Source: Mortierella alpina (Eukaryota > Mortierellomycota > Mortierellomycetes > Mortierellales > Mortierellaceae). Taken from it: DNA of 64,000 nucleotides. The stretch is from NCBI GenBank assembly GCA_029449245.1, contig JANATF010000016.1, positions 62,001 to 126,000 of the forward strand. Reading direction: 5' to 3'. Numbering within the stretch: position 1 is the first letter of the stretch; each line of letters starts with the position of its first letter. Below are positions 43,982-54,834 of the stretch, in pieces. The position numbers and the translations under genes were made by a program. The notes beneath the pieces are model-generated. The model did no database searches and had not been told where the DNA came from. It saw nothing but the letters and a program-made list of their open reading frames with translations.

Positions 43982-44799
43982 GCGGCTGAGCCAGGCGAAG
44001 AGTAAGCGTGAGTGTTGGTGTAAGGTGTTGGTGTGAGTGTGGGATGGCTGTCGGTGGAAGCAGCGATGGAGTGAGCGACGCGCGTGATGGATGAATGGAT
44101 AAATGGATGGAGAAGAGGATGAGCGCATGGGCTTTTTTTTTATATCTTTGCTTATCGCGCAGAGCGAGGCTGTGCCTAGGAACGGCTTGTCGATGTGTGT
44201 GCAGCGCTTAGATAGAGGTGCAGGCTGTGGTGCCTGTGTCGCTGGAGAGGGTCCAGCTGGTAAGCAGCCCCGACCACGCAGTCCAGGCAGGGAGCCAGAC
44301 TGGGAGCCTTGGGTGCGCCATGGGCATCCTAGCTATGCGTGGTATTACGGTTCCATCCACTAGCAGCCCGTGCTATGGCATACTGGAAAGCTGTTTGCCA
44401 CCAATCCGCCTCATAGCGTCCGGTTGATTGCAAATCCGCGCTCTTTCGTTTCTTTCGTCTTCCCTTTCATCCAGTCCCGATTCCGTCCTCCCCACTCCCC
44501 ACTCTCCTTCTTCTCATCCTCTCATACTCTCATCCTCTCATCCTCTCGCCATCCCTCCCTTTCCGCAAGACCCAACTGCATCTCGCGAACCAGCGATCCA
44601 TCGGTACGGCATACGCGCGGAGCACTGACATGGACCGACAGATTGACTTTCTCCTCAAGAGTATCTTCCGTGGCTAACTAACTCACGTCGCGTCTTTGTT
44701 CTTTGTTCACAACAAGGGAGCGACAACCACGCGGATACACCCACACTCTCTCAAACGCAGTCCTTGCCCTCTTCTACCACCGCTGTACTGTACAAGATC
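43982..44799. other. Divergent intergenic region
   Basis: About 820 bp between the membrane-protein gene (-) and the RNA-repair-like gene (+). A TATA-like site for the minus gene is at 44139-44150 (complement tttttatatc). A strong CT-rich tract (44480-44560) lies upstream of the plus gene and is typical of fungal promoters. No gene was seen. Confidence 0.6.
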
Positions 44800-47700
44800 A
44801 TGGATAGTGACCAGGATCACCCGCCCATGGATCTCACGCTGGCAAGAGCCGCAGCAGCGTTTAGGGATGCGGATTTTTTCGAGGCCTGCGTCCTCTTCTG
44901 GTCCGCAGTACTGGACCCTCTCGCTGCAGCTGAATCAGAGGTTGATCTGACCAAGGGGCTGGATCTGGAAGAGGAACTCGGCCTCGACGTCCAGGCCGAG
45001 GAGCCGTTCGAGCTCGTCTTTCCAGCACCTGCTCCGTCAGACACACCACATGTCGATGTCCACACCATCACCTCCATCCAGACGTATACCCTGACGGCAC
45101 TCTGTTATCTGTCGCGCCATATCAATGTCCGGATCGATTTCTTGCCCTCAGGCCGGGACACGCTTACGACCCTAGGACCTCCCCAGCGGTATTACGGCGC
45201 CTTGACCTCAGAGCAGAAGGAGCTCTACCAGCAGCTATTAGCCATTGTCCTTGCCACTGCCACCAAAGTCAGCCAAAAGGACTCTCAGGTGGACCAGCAT
45301 CATCGTGTCCAGCATGCAACAATCCTGGGCAACGAAGCTACAGTAATATGGCAAACCACCATCACTCAAAAACAAGCGCCACACAACCTTCCTCGATTCT
45401 TTTCGTTCTTGAATCCAAATTCTTGTACTGTTGCAGGATGCTCGATCCCAAGGAACGAATTGGACATTGATGCATTGGAGCAGAATGGATTCAGACTGGT
45501 GATCACGCTTATAAGAGAGTCCCCACTCTCGCCAACGTGGTTTCTTCACTCGGGCAACAAGTCACACAGCATCATCAGGAATGCGTTTGTACCTATTGAA
45601 AACAGAAAGGCGCCAGAGTATCCAGAGGTCTTTGAGGTTCTGATGGGTTGGTGCCTCAGAGCTGGAGCTGCCATCACAGACAGCGAAGATGGACCGACAT
45701 GGCAGCACCAGCGAGCCACCTTGATTCACTGCGGCGGAGGAAAGGGCAGAGCCGGCATCGTACTCGCGGCGCATCTAATACGATATGGACTCGCAGGACA
45801 TGATCATCATGGATATTGCGCCGAATGTCTTAGGAACGAGAATGTACACCGCTACGATCTGGAGCAGTTCCGAAAGGGCCTGGGGGACCGAGAGGCCACG
45901 GCATCAACCTTACCAGAAATCTGCACCTTTACAGCTGACGAGGACGACACCAATGACGATGATGATGAAGAACCAGACCAAATCGAGTTCAAGGCAGATG
46001 GCGGATGTTTCCGTGTTGTGAGTCCATCCAAGTGCTTAAACCGCTATCGACCTATGATGACCGCCAGAGACGCCATGGCACATCTCCGGGAGATTCGGCC
46101 GGGAAGTATCGAGAGCGTTGAGCAGGAGAAGGCCGTCAAGGCATACGGGGATTGGCTATGGAAAAAGTCGTCGTCAGGATCCAAAAGATCGCGAGCCAAG
46201 ATCGTCCCACAAGAGTCCTCGATCTCAGTTGAGCATGCAGAGGATATGCTGGTGACCCAGTCAACTGGAGGACCTTCGTCTGAAAATTCAGATCGTCCAA
46301 AGCAGAAGAAGGAAAGGAAGAAAGAGTCCATGCCAAAGTCTCAGACAATGCCGCCAGCTATAGCAGATGAAGAGGGCGACGATTTTTCGGGAGACGAGTT
46401 TGGACGAGTTCGCAGATCTGGCAAGAAGGGCAAGAAGAACTCGCGGAAACTTCCTCAGGAGCAGCCACGGGTATTTGTTCCTCCACCAGCAGACAAGATC
46501 ATCAAAATCCCAGGATCACATCACCAGCACCACCTCGTGGTCCAGCACAATATTCGTGCTCGGCAGCTTCAGCGCGGTCAAAAGTCCAAGAAGAAGAATG
46601 GGGGCGGTGGCAAGCAATCAAAGGAGCGACCATCCTATAGCGTCTCTGGGACCCCGCTCACCTCAGCACCCAAGCTGATTATCCTTGCTGGATTACCGGG
46701 CAGCGGAAAGAGCCACCTAGCCACGACTCTGCTGGACGAATTCCCTGATCATTTTGTCCGCATTTCGCAGGATGAATTAGGATCCCGGGCGGTTTGTGAG
46801 CGATTGTTGGCGCAGAGCATGAGGCATCAGCAGCAGTCGCTCGTAGCTCGTGGACCCAAGAAGGCTCTCCCCATGACAATCGTTATTGACAGATGCAATC
46901 CTACCATGGCCGAGCGAAAGGAGTGGTACGAGGTTGCGTTTCAACCGGATGAGACGGCGATGGTTTGGTTCTCAACGGACCTCGAGCACTGCATTGAGCG
47001 AGTTGATTCAAGAGAGAACCATCCCACAGTGGGGCAAGGTATGGGTTCAAAGGTCGTGAGGAGTTTTGCCAAGAGCTTCGAATCCCCCAACTTGAGCAAA
47101 GAAGGAGGCTGGTGCAAGACATTGATTGAAGTGGGCGACGACGAAGGATGCGATCGACTGCTGGGGGTAATGAGAAAGTTTGCAAGGGACATAGCCGGAT
47201 CAGGCGGCAGTAGGAAGTCGGGAGAAGGAAAGGAAACCATGCCTGTCAAGGCACGGCCCGCCTTTATTCCAGCACGGGTTTTGCAGCGGAAACAGAGTGG
47301 CGGTGCCTCATCTGATGGGGATTCTGCAATTGCATCAGGAGCGCCTTCTTTGACGTCCAAGATTTTGGCCACTGGGAGTATGGCGAGCGTCGAAGAGGGC
47401 GAGGAAGAGGATGATGACGAGGACAATAGCTATGAAAGCGATGATGATGACAGCGAGGATGAGGAAGACGTAGAAGAGGATGATGAGACGCAGGACGACG
47501 ACGATGATGTTGGCCAGGAGACGGAGGCAGCGACGAACGACAAGCCTCGTTTTGACTCTGCAAAGGCTGCTCCACCCTCAGCGCCCCAATTGTCCAGCTT
47601 GTCTATCAGCAAGGCTCTTCAGTTCGCTTCTCCAACAGGATATCGACCCGCAGTCAAGAGGCCAACCAAAGGAAGCTGGAAGGGCAGCGCGGTTGACACT

Positions 47701-48915
47701 CAGTCCCTGGCAAATGAGACCACTGGATCAATCTCACCCAAGGGAGTTTCGTTTGCAACACCCCTCTCCACTTTCGATCGTCCGCTACAGAAGTTCCCCA
47801 GGACCCCACATTTATTCGACCCACTTACGATTCTAGAGAGCTGGGAGCAAAACTCGGATCGGATGGTAGAAGGAGGCGCCGTGCCTTCACGCACAGGCGA
47901 GTCAGCTTTGACGAAGGGACGCAGTTCAGCTATCAGCCGCTCAGATCTGCTCTTACCCCCATCGGCTATCCGACAAGTCTTTGCTCCAAAGCCGCACCAG
48001 GTGTTGACAATTGAGGAAAAGATGGACGGGGCCAACATTGGGTTCAGTGTTCTACATTTCAAGACGATGGATGGTTTTGCAGGAGTGTCGTCCGTGCCCG
48101 GTCCACCACCAAAGATCCGGGTCCAGAACAGGAACCACTTTGTGCACCCGGATGACCATTGGCAGTTCAAGAAGCTGAACGGATGGCTTGAGAAGCATCG
48201 GGAGGATGTTCTCTGGCTTTGCGAGGGTCGGTGGCGGTATGAGACGCGTGAGAAGCAAGGGTATGGTGCCGCTGGCGTAGATCAGGACCCAGAGGAGCCG
48301 AACGACGATTCATTGGACGACAAGACGGGATCACCATTAGTGCCCGGCAATGACGATCAGGGTTGGGAGGATGAGGAGAGTGATGAGGACGATGTGAACG
48401 AATACGTGGATGAGAATGAAGTCTTGCAGGACGGTATGGCACCCTATGTGCTTTACGGCGAATGGCTGTATGCCAAACACTCGGTCAAGTACACTGGCCT
48501 GCGGTCTTGGTTCGTGCCCTTTGATCTCCTCGATGTGAAGACGGGCACATTTGTCTCTCGAGCAGTGTTTCAGAACGCTGTTGCACAGACTCATTTGGTC
48601 CCGAACCCAGTTATCAAGGTTCCACAGAACGTACAAGGCGATGTTGAAAAGACTTTGCGGTGGACCTTGGAGAGCCTTCATGGACGCTCGGCACTGATGA
48701 GACCAGCGAAGGCTGAAGTACCGGCAGAAGAAGATGACGCGTTACGGGACAGAGTCGAGGGATTGTACTTCAGAATTGATCAGGGCGATCGGCTGCTGAT
48801 GCGGTCCAAGGTTGTGCGACCCGATTTCATTGCGGGCGAAGAGCGGTGGGGTACCAAGGAACAAGTAGCTAACCAGCTGGGGTATAACTTTGGAGGCGAG
48901 TACGAGAACGCGTGA
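44800..48915 (+). CDS. Phosphatase-kinase-RNA ligase fusion, probable RNA repair enzyme
   Basis: An uninterrupted ORF gives 1,371 residues from the ATG at 44800. Three catalytic modules are visible. At about 210-345 is a dual-specificity-phosphatase-like domain with the HCGGGKGRAG loop (Cys about 311, HCx5R). At about 625-800 is a P-loop polynucleotide-kinase-like domain: GLPGSGKS (631-638), RISQDE and IDRCNPT motifs. At about 1050-1371 is a nucleotidyl-transferase of the RNA ligase family: KMDGANIGF (Lys about 1074 as AMP acceptor), YGEWLYAKHS (about 1218) and a C-terminal KVVRPDF motif. Disordered Lys-rich and very acidic segments (about 840-930) link them. Together they could process RNA 2',3' or 5' ends and then join them. 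An N-terminal TPR-like stretch (1-45) is possible. The ligase type (Rnl or Naegleria-like) needs a profile search. Substrates and location are unknown. Confidence 0.85.
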   Translation: MDSDQDHPPMDLTLARAAAAFRDADFFEACVLFWSAVLDPLAAAESEVDLTKGLDLEEELGLDVQAEEPFELVFPAPAPSDTPHVDVHTITSIQTYTLTALCYLSRHINVRIDFLPSGRDTLTTLGPPQRYYGALTSEQKELYQQLLAIVLATATKVSQKDSQVDQHHRVQHATILGNEATVIWQTTITQKQAPHNLPRFFSFLNPNSCTVAGCSIPRNELDIDALEQNGFRLVITLIRESPLSPTWFLHSGNKSHSIIRNAFVPIENRKAPEYPEVFEVLMGWCLRAGAAITDSEDGPTWQHQRATLIHCGGGKGRAGIVLAAHLIRYGLAGHDHHGYCAECLRNENVHRYDLEQFRKGLGDREATASTLPEICTFTADEDDTNDDDDEEPDQIEFKADGGCFRVVSPSKCLNRYRPMMTARDAMAHLREIRPGSIESVEQEKAVKAYGDWLWKKSSSGSKRSRAKIVPQESSISVEHAEDMLVTQSTGGPSSENSDRPKQKKERKKESMPKSQTMPPAIADEEGDDFSGDEFGRVRRSGKKGKKNSRKLPQEQPRVFVPPPADKIIKIPGSHHQHHLVVQHNIRARQLQRGQKSKKKNGGGGKQSKERPSYSVSGTPLTSAPKLIILAGLPGSGKSHLATTLLDEFPDHFVRISQDELGSRAVCERLLAQSMRHQQQSLVARGPKKALPMTIVIDRCNPTMAERKEWYEVAFQPDETAMVWFSTDLEHCIERVDSRENHPTVGQGMGSKVVRSFAKSFESPNLSKEGGWCKTLIEVGDDEGCDRLLGVMRKFARDIAGSGGSRKSGEGKETMPVKARPAFIPARVLQRKQSGGASSDGDSAIASGAPSLTSKILATGSMASVEEGEEEDDDEDNSYESDDDDSEDEEDVEEDDETQDDDDDVGQETEAATNDKPRFDSAKAAPPSAPQLSSLSISKALQFASPTGYRPAVKRPTKGSWKGSAVDTQSLANETTGSISPKGVSFATPLSTFDRPLQKFPRTPHLFDPLTILESWEQNSDRMVEGGAVPSRTGESALTKGRSSAISRSDLLLPPSAIRQVFAPKPHQVLTIEEKMDGANIGFSVLHFKTMDGFAGVSSVPGPPPKIRVQNRNHFVHPDDHWQFKKLNGWLEKHREDVLWLCEGRWRYETREKQGYGAAGVDQDPEEPNDDSLDDKTGSPLVPGNDDQGWEDEESDEDDVNEYVDENEVLQDGMAPYVLYGEWLYAKHSVKYTGLRSWFVPFDLLDVKTGTFVSRAVFQNAVAQTHLVPNPVIKVPQNVQGDVEKTLRWTLESLHGRSALMRPAKAEVPAEEDDALRDRVEGLYFRIDQGDRLLMRSKVVRPDFIAGEERWGTKEQVANQLGYNFGGEYENA

Positions 48916-49176
48916 ACGGTCGTGTTCAAACTCGAGTTAAGGCCTACACGGCCTTCACTGAGCATTATACGAGCCACTAAAGATCAAATAAAAAGGCGCA
49001 GCAGCCGTTTTCCTACCTTCTCTCGCCTTCATCGCGTCACGCCGCATGGACCTTCATGCAAATGGCGTATGTGTTCATAGATATATTACGAATAGTTCTC
49101 GTTTGGAAAGGATGATACTATGGAGACAAATACTTCCAGAAGTGCCAGGGTTGCCGAGTTGCTTTCTCTTTCATGG

Positions 49177-49923
49177 TTACGATTTAGGGGCGGGACATTG
49201 CTTCCTGCTTTTTCCCTTGTTGGACGGCGATTGATCACGCTCTTTTTCATCTGGCGGTCTTTTGAAGGTAGGTCTGTTCCCATGGCAAGAACCAACATCG
49301 CGGTCTCTCAACTCCAGGCACTTCGCTCTGAACTGCAGGACACTCTCCCATGGCGCGGTTTGTGGACTGATCACATTAAAGTACAGAAACGACCGACCGA
49401 AAAAAATAGTAGGTTCGATAGCCGAATCGCAAGAACACCATTGGCTGACGTCCAAGCCCACGCGTTGCGCAAACACGGAAGTTGCATAATGATCTATCTC
49501 GCGCATAGAAGGACTCTGGTCTAGTGTATCGTAACACGCCATGTTACTCCTGGTCTTGGTCACGTCCCTCTCGCAGGGTTCATGCTTGAGGCAAGTAGAG
49601 ACGGTGTGATTGGGTTGCTGTTGACACAAGTCATAGAACTTAAAGAGTTCCTCAGGGTCGTCCAAATACCTAAAGGCTCGTTGGTTGTAGAGTGCAACGT
49701 CGGATTGGCAAAGACACGCTTGATCAGCGGGTGATCCCGCTGCCATGGCAAGTTGCGTCGTTGTGTCAAAGTCTGTCGCGCGCGCCACGGCGTCATCCGG
49801 GATTACCCGGTGACAGGCAAGAGCTCTCTTGTACATATCGCAATGGGATGTCGGAGGGTCTGCAGCTTGAGCCAGAGAGAGGAGGCCGAGCTGAAGGGTC
49901 AACAGTAGTTTAATGATTTGCAT
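49177..49923 (-). CDS. Secreted cysteine-rich protein, 248 aa
   Basis: The ATG at 49923 begins a clear signal peptide (MQIIKLLLTLQLGLLSLAQA, cleavage likely after residue 20 or so). The mature part has 13 Cys residues, including CLC and WCSC pairs, and no further hydrophobic span. The C-terminus is basic and Lys/Pro/Ser-rich. One NHT site could be N-glycosylated. The pattern fits small secreted fungal proteins stabilised by disulfides, sometimes wall proteins or effectors, but no known domain is recognised. The open frame continues upstream of this ATG without a signal sequence, so this start is chosen. The plus-strand gene on the left ends 261 bp away, so the two are convergent. Confidence 0.75.
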   Translation of the reverse strand: MQIIKLLLTLQLGLLSLAQAADPPTSHCDMYKRALACHRVIPDDAVARATDFDTTTQLAMAAGSPADQACLCQSDVALYNQRAFRYLDDPEELFKFYDLCQQQPNHTVSTCLKHEPCERDVTKTRSNMACYDTLDQSPSMREIDHYATSVFAQRVGLDVSQWCSCDSAIEPTIFFGRSFLYFNVISPQTAPWESVLQFRAKCLELRDRDVGSCHGNRPTFKRPPDEKERDQSPSNKGKSRKQCPAPKS

Positions 49924-51160
49924 TGCTGATCGAATGTGAAGAGACTGTTCAAGGTAAGGGTAATGGGATGAATAACAAGGCTGCCGGGGTTGCTGCCGAT
50001 GTCGAGTATTTAATATGTAACGGGTCAAGCCTAACGCTATGGAGAGAACCAGTGAAAACAGAAAATGTGTGGTCAGAAAGTAGGAACATGTCTTGATTCT
50101 CAACATCAAACACTCGACATGACACTTTGGCAGTTGGGCGGCCATATCAAAGAGCAAATTTATTGTGAAAAAGGAATGCGGAATGCTTCAACCAGTTTCG
50201 TCAAAGGCGGTTCGGCAGCCCGACGATCCACGGCATCGCCTACTGTATAATACTGTAGCCTACATGACGGAACATGAAAATTCATGGAATGTGTTGACCA
50301 AAAGAGTCAATAGTCGAAGAGAGTAATGAGTATCAGATGTGGGCCATACGACAGCCCGTGTATCGATCTTATTCTGTTTCTGGAATGCTGCAGACTTCCA
50401 CATGGTTCAGTGTTTGGAACGCGCAGAGGCACTATAGGCGCCTTGGTCAAGGTCATGCCTGATCGAGCATCCTGATCGAGCATATTGACTACAGGGGGTC
50501 TCCACTAGCAATTGGCTTGAATGCAGGAGTCAGATTTGGCATAGCCACCATCGTGAGTCCGAGCCTAGAGCTGTATGGATCGACATGCTAGAGCAATTGC
50601 CGGTACCTGGTGGGATGGTCGCCGCGCGAGGGGTATCAGATGGTGCTTTGAAGTCATGGGGGATCAGAGCGCCTTACTTCACACGATCAGTAAGCGCTTC
50701 ATCGTACCCTGTGCTCATCCAAAGTGCATAACATAATCTGCAACAATAATTGCCTCCATGCGAGAACCTTCTTGCTAGAGTCAATTCGGGCGCGGATATG
50801 TTGTGCACGGACTGGCAGGTGGAGGTCTGTGGCACCTTCTCCTCTCTTCTGCATGGTCGGTCAGCGAACTCAGCGTTGAGGGCAAGGCGAGATGAGCCAC
50901 CAATGTGGCTTGTGCTCAGCCCTTTCCTTCCCATCGTCCAATCATTTGCTGCTCTATAAGCATATTCTTGTCAGCAAGTGCCTCCATCGACCGTCGGAAA
51001 AAACTATAAAGGGCGAGGTCTGCAACCGTTTTCAACTTTTCTCCTCACTTCAAAAGCAACACAGCAACAAAGCGCATCCAGCGATACTACCTCCCTCATT
51101 CTGAACATTCACTCTCTACTTCATATCCAAACCGAACCAGCTACAATAACCTTCTCAAAC
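49924..51160. other. Intergenic region before the pirin gene
   Basis: About 1.2 kb with no convincing gene on either strand. It holds the divergent promoters of the secreted-protein gene and of pirin. The duplicated CTGATCGAGCAT near 50459-50482 is the only obvious local repeat. Confidence 0.6.
51004..51011 (+). promoter_or_regulatory. TATA box of the pirin gene
   Basis: CTATAAAG lies about 150 bp upstream of the pirin ATG. A CT-rich, CAACAACAAAG-containing leader follows, typical of a well-expressed fungal gene. Confidence 0.5.
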
Positions 51161-52036
51161 ATGACCGCTTCAAGATCCATCGTCAAGTCCGTTCTCTCCA
51201 GGGAACAGTCCGAGGGTGTTGGTGCCCGTGTCCGCCGCTCCATTGGCAGACCCGAGCTTCGCAACCACGACCCCTTCCTCATGCTCGACGAGTTCAACGT
51301 CGACCAGAACGGCGGATTCCCCGATCATCCTCATCGTGGGTTTGAGACCGTGACCTATATGCTGGAGGGCCAGTTCCAGCACGAGGACTTTGCAGGACAC
51401 AAGGGAACCATTGGACCCGGAGACTTGCAGTGGATGACTGCTGGTCGCGGAATCGTCCACTCGGAGATGCCAGTCAAGTCCCAGACCCGTGCCCATGGAC
51501 TGCAGCTCTGGATCAACCTGCCCAAGGAGCACAAGATGTGTGAGCCTCAGTACCAGGAGCTGCTGGATGGTCAAATCCCGAGAGCAACTCCTCAGGACGG
51601 CGTTGTCGTCAAGGTGATTGCGGGCGAGTCCCACGGCGTGAAGAGCAAAGTCTACACGCGCACTCCAACCATGTACTTGGACTACAAGATGGACAAGAAC
51701 AAGACGGTGGTGCAGACCATTCCTTCGAGCTTTACTGGATTCATCTACATGCTCAAGGGCACAGCCTACATTGGCGATAAGGAGTTCCAGGGCAAGGCTC
51801 ACCACACTCTCACGTTCTCGGAGGACGGTGCCGAGACGATCAAGATCACGACCAAGGACGAGGACGCACACTTTGTGGTGATTGCAGGCGAGCCATTGAA
51901 GGAGCCGATTGTGCAGCACGGACCATTTGTGATGAACTCACAGGAGGAGATCTATGAGACCTTCATGGACTACCAGTCGGGACAGAACGGTTTCGAGCGG
52001 GCCAGGAACTGGTCCTCGAGCATTGCCAGACGCTAA
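51161..52036 (+). CDS. Pirin
   Basis: Single-exon gene, 291 residues, collinear with the pirin family (cupin fold, two beta-barrels). Metal ligands are conserved: H56 and H58 in FPDHPHRG, and H100 and E102 in GIVHSEMP, matching the iron-binding HxH...HxE set of human pirin. The ends LDEF near 42-45 and QHGPFVMN (C-terminal) also fit. Pirins bind Fe in the nucleus or cytosol; reported roles are redox-dependent transcription co-regulation and quercetin dioxygenase activity. The start at 51161 (MTASRSIVKSV) is preferred over the extended upstream frame. Nothing is unusual, and no link to its neighbours is seen. Confidence 0.95.
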   Translation: MTASRSIVKSVLSREQSEGVGARVRRSIGRPELRNHDPFLMLDEFNVDQNGGFPDHPHRGFETVTYMLEGQFQHEDFAGHKGTIGPGDLQWMTAGRGIVHSEMPVKSQTRAHGLQLWINLPKEHKMCEPQYQELLDGQIPRATPQDGVVVKVIAGESHGVKSKVYTRTPTMYLDYKMDKNKTVVQTIPSSFTGFIYMLKGTAYIGDKEFQGKAHHTLTFSEDGAETIKITTKDEDAHFVVIAGEPLKEPIVQHGPFVMNSQEEIYETFMDYQSGQNGFERARNWSSSIARR

Positions 52037-52412
52037 AGCGAGAAAGCGAGAACGGTTCCCTTTCTGTTGTATAGTATGGATGTTGTACATTAGCACGCAC
52101 CACGATAAATAAATATAGTGACCTATAAACGCGCAGTCTGAGGCCATGGTGCTGAGTGCAATACGTGAGCGCCGACAAGTTGGTTTGAAATGGAACCCAG
52201 GGCGTCTCAGAGCACCGATGGTGGCACACGGTGACTCCTTTTTCCTTCGTGCTGTACGCTTTCTCGCCCTCGCCTTCTGACTCTCTTCCCTCACTTCTCT
52301 ACCACTTGCGCCCCTCTTTTCTGCTCGACGAGCCATCCCAGAGCTACATCAACACACTTCACACTGCAACAGTGAACTCATCTGTCTTGACCATCCACTA
52401 ACGCAGCCTCGC
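52037..52412. other. Short intergenic region between pirin and GRASP genes
   Basis: About 375 bp containing the pirin 3' end (ataaataaata near 52105) and the promoter of the next gene, with CT-rich tracts at 52240-52320. No gene was seen. Confidence 0.55.
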
Positions 52413-54593
52413 ATGGGAAACGCAGCATCAGGAGATGAGGGCCGTTACCGCCTCGGTTACCATGTGCTTCGGGTACTGAGGCACTCTCCATTGCAACATG
52501 ACCAGCGTGCACTAATCTTTTTCATCAAAAGCCTTGCTAATCCTTTGAATGCTTCCCTTGCACCCTCGCTCCAGGTGAAGACGGGCTCTCCTGCGCATCA
52601 AGCGGGACTTCGACCCTACTTTGACTACATCATGGCCGTCAATGACACTCGATTAGTAAGAACGCCTACACTGTGTCTTTTAACTTTTTGCACACGTCTA
52701 CAGTGGTTCCTCCGCGAACCTTGCTTGCTGACGCTATAGACTGATAATAACGCGTCTCTCTAGAACACAGAAAGCACTCTTCTGCGCGATCAAATGGAGA
52801 CCAGCGTGGATAAGCCCATGGTCCTGGATGTGTATTCGACAAGGGAGCAAGCACTTCGAAGTAATTTTATGGCAGTATCGACCTGCAGCACATAGTAGAC
52901 CCTCAGGATGCCATTTTCCCCTCAAAACGACCGACTAACGTTCACACTGCATGATTTTTTTTGATGTACTTGCATAATTAGGAATCGAGTTGGTGCCTAG
53001 ACGGAACTGGAGTAGCGCGGAAGAAGATGGGTTGCTGGGATGCAGCATTCGATTCACTCTGTTTGATACCATCATCGACATTGTTTGGCACGTCCTAGTA
53101 AGATTTCGTTGGAATAGCAAAAATAACGTTTCAGGAATGAATGGGCTGTTGAAACAACCAATCCTCACCTCCAGCGCTTCTCTTTTTCTTGACGTCGTTA
53201 GGATATTACCCCAGGATCTCCTGCTGAGCAAGCAGGACTGTGCGCCCATGCAGATTATGTGATTGGAACACCACTCGGGATCATGCGAGGCGAGGGGGAT
53301 CTCTATGACCTGATCGAGGATTACATTGGTGATTCACTACCACTCCATGTGTACAACGTCGACAGGAACCAAGTCAGAGAGGTCGTCATTGTTCCTAGCG
53401 AGGAGTGGGGCGGCGAAGGTCTTCTGGGCTGTGATGTTGGATACGGGTACGTTGTGCATGTCAATGACAGTAGTGATAGCGGTTTAGTACCTCATTAGTT
53501 ACTGACAAGCTGGGTTTTTATTATTTGCAGATATCTGCACCGGCTTCCAAGTCAGCCTTCACCTCTTTTGAAAGAGCAGAAAGAGTCGTTGAAAGACGAC
53601 GTAGCACACCAAGCGGGGCAACACGTCTACTCTCAGTCCGAATCAATTGTGCCTGTATTGGATGGAAAGGACGGCGTCAATGTCTCAACCACCTCAGTGG
53701 ACGAGTCCAAGGATAAGCACGCGGACAGCGCAGCATCGGCAGACATTTCAGATAAGGAACGCATACCGCATGCAAATACGCACCCGTCTGGGTCTCCTGA
53801 ACTCGCAACACGTCCCATCGACGGGCAGGAGCACCCACAACAGCCAGGTCATGAGCCACCACTCACCAATGGAAACCCTAGTGCGCCAGTTGCGACTCAA
53901 GAGAATGGCCTGACGCCCGCAACAGTAACGCAACCCACATTATACCCTCATACCTCATCTCCTCCATTATACCCAAAAGTCGCAGGCCACGAGTCACCTC
54001 TCAATGGCTCGACTCTCGCCAACGAAGAAGCTGATAGCAAGGATCATAACGCGACGGAAACCACTCCTGAAGGCGAGGCCAATGCCACATCAAGCAACGC
54101 GCCTTTGGCAACTGAAGTGAAGCCGACTCTGGAAACGGAGGAACCCCTGGACAGAGAGTCGGAGCAGCAACAGCAGCAACAGCGACAGCCTCCAGCAGCT
54201 CTGGCATCAAGGATGATGCCTGGGATCCATGGCCGTGGCGGTCGCAGGGGACACGATGGGTACTCTGCTCGTGACAGAATTCCTTTGCAGGCTGCGCAAG
54301 CACAAGCAGAGGAGCAATCAGCCGAATATCGGGCGCAAATGGAGCGTGATATGAAGGATGGGCTTGATCAGACGACTGAGAAAGAGACGGTCATTCAGGA
54401 TCCAAAATCACCCGTTCAGGATAATCCAAGAATGACCAAGGACAAGGGTGAGGACAAGGGTGAGGACAAGGTGGTGGAGGACAACAACAACTCTATGATG
54501 GAGCAGCAAGAGGCTGATCTCGCCGTGCACGAGTTTGTGGTCGAGGGCATGATTCGCAATATGGCATTGGGCTCGACGGTCTTCCCACTTTAG
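52413..54593 (+). CDS. GRASP-family Golgi/secretory protein
   Basis: Six exons in phase: 52413-52472, 52575-52655, 52764-52860, 52982-53097, 53202-53446 and 53531-54593, giving 553 residues. MGNAAS at the start is an N-myristoylation signal (Gly2). Two PDZ-like GRASP repeats follow: the first with VKTGSPAHQAGLRPYFDYIMAVND, the second with ITPGSPAEQAGL and IGTPLGIM. Family hallmarks LLGCSIRF, LYDLIEDY and GEGLLGCDVGYGYLHRLP are present. The C-terminal half (about 215-553) is disordered, rich in Pro, Gln, Asp and Glu. GRASP proteins (yeast Grh1) tether early Golgi/COPII membranes and support unconventional secretion. All introns are 100-130 bp with GT-AG ends. The next gene is convergent, ending 241 bp away. 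Confidence 0.9.
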
Positions 54594-54834
54594 AATTGGG
54601 AGAGGGTTCCCTTTTGGCGCCATAATCATAGATAGGAAGGTGGATGCTTGGGCATCCAAGACATCGATTTACCCATATTTTCTCTCACTTGAATGACAAT
54701 GGGCGTGTATTATGATATGACGCGGATATATATAAACATTAGGGGGGGAAGGGGTGAGTGACTACTATGAACTCAAAAAGGCGCGCTGTAAAACATCTAT
54801 GTCGTGATTGTTTTTGTGATGTTCACCAAGATTT

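Noticed and set aside
43982-44128. Upstream ATG for the membrane protein
   Set aside because: The extension is Ser/His-rich, as expected of a promoter-proximal leader, without features of a domain.
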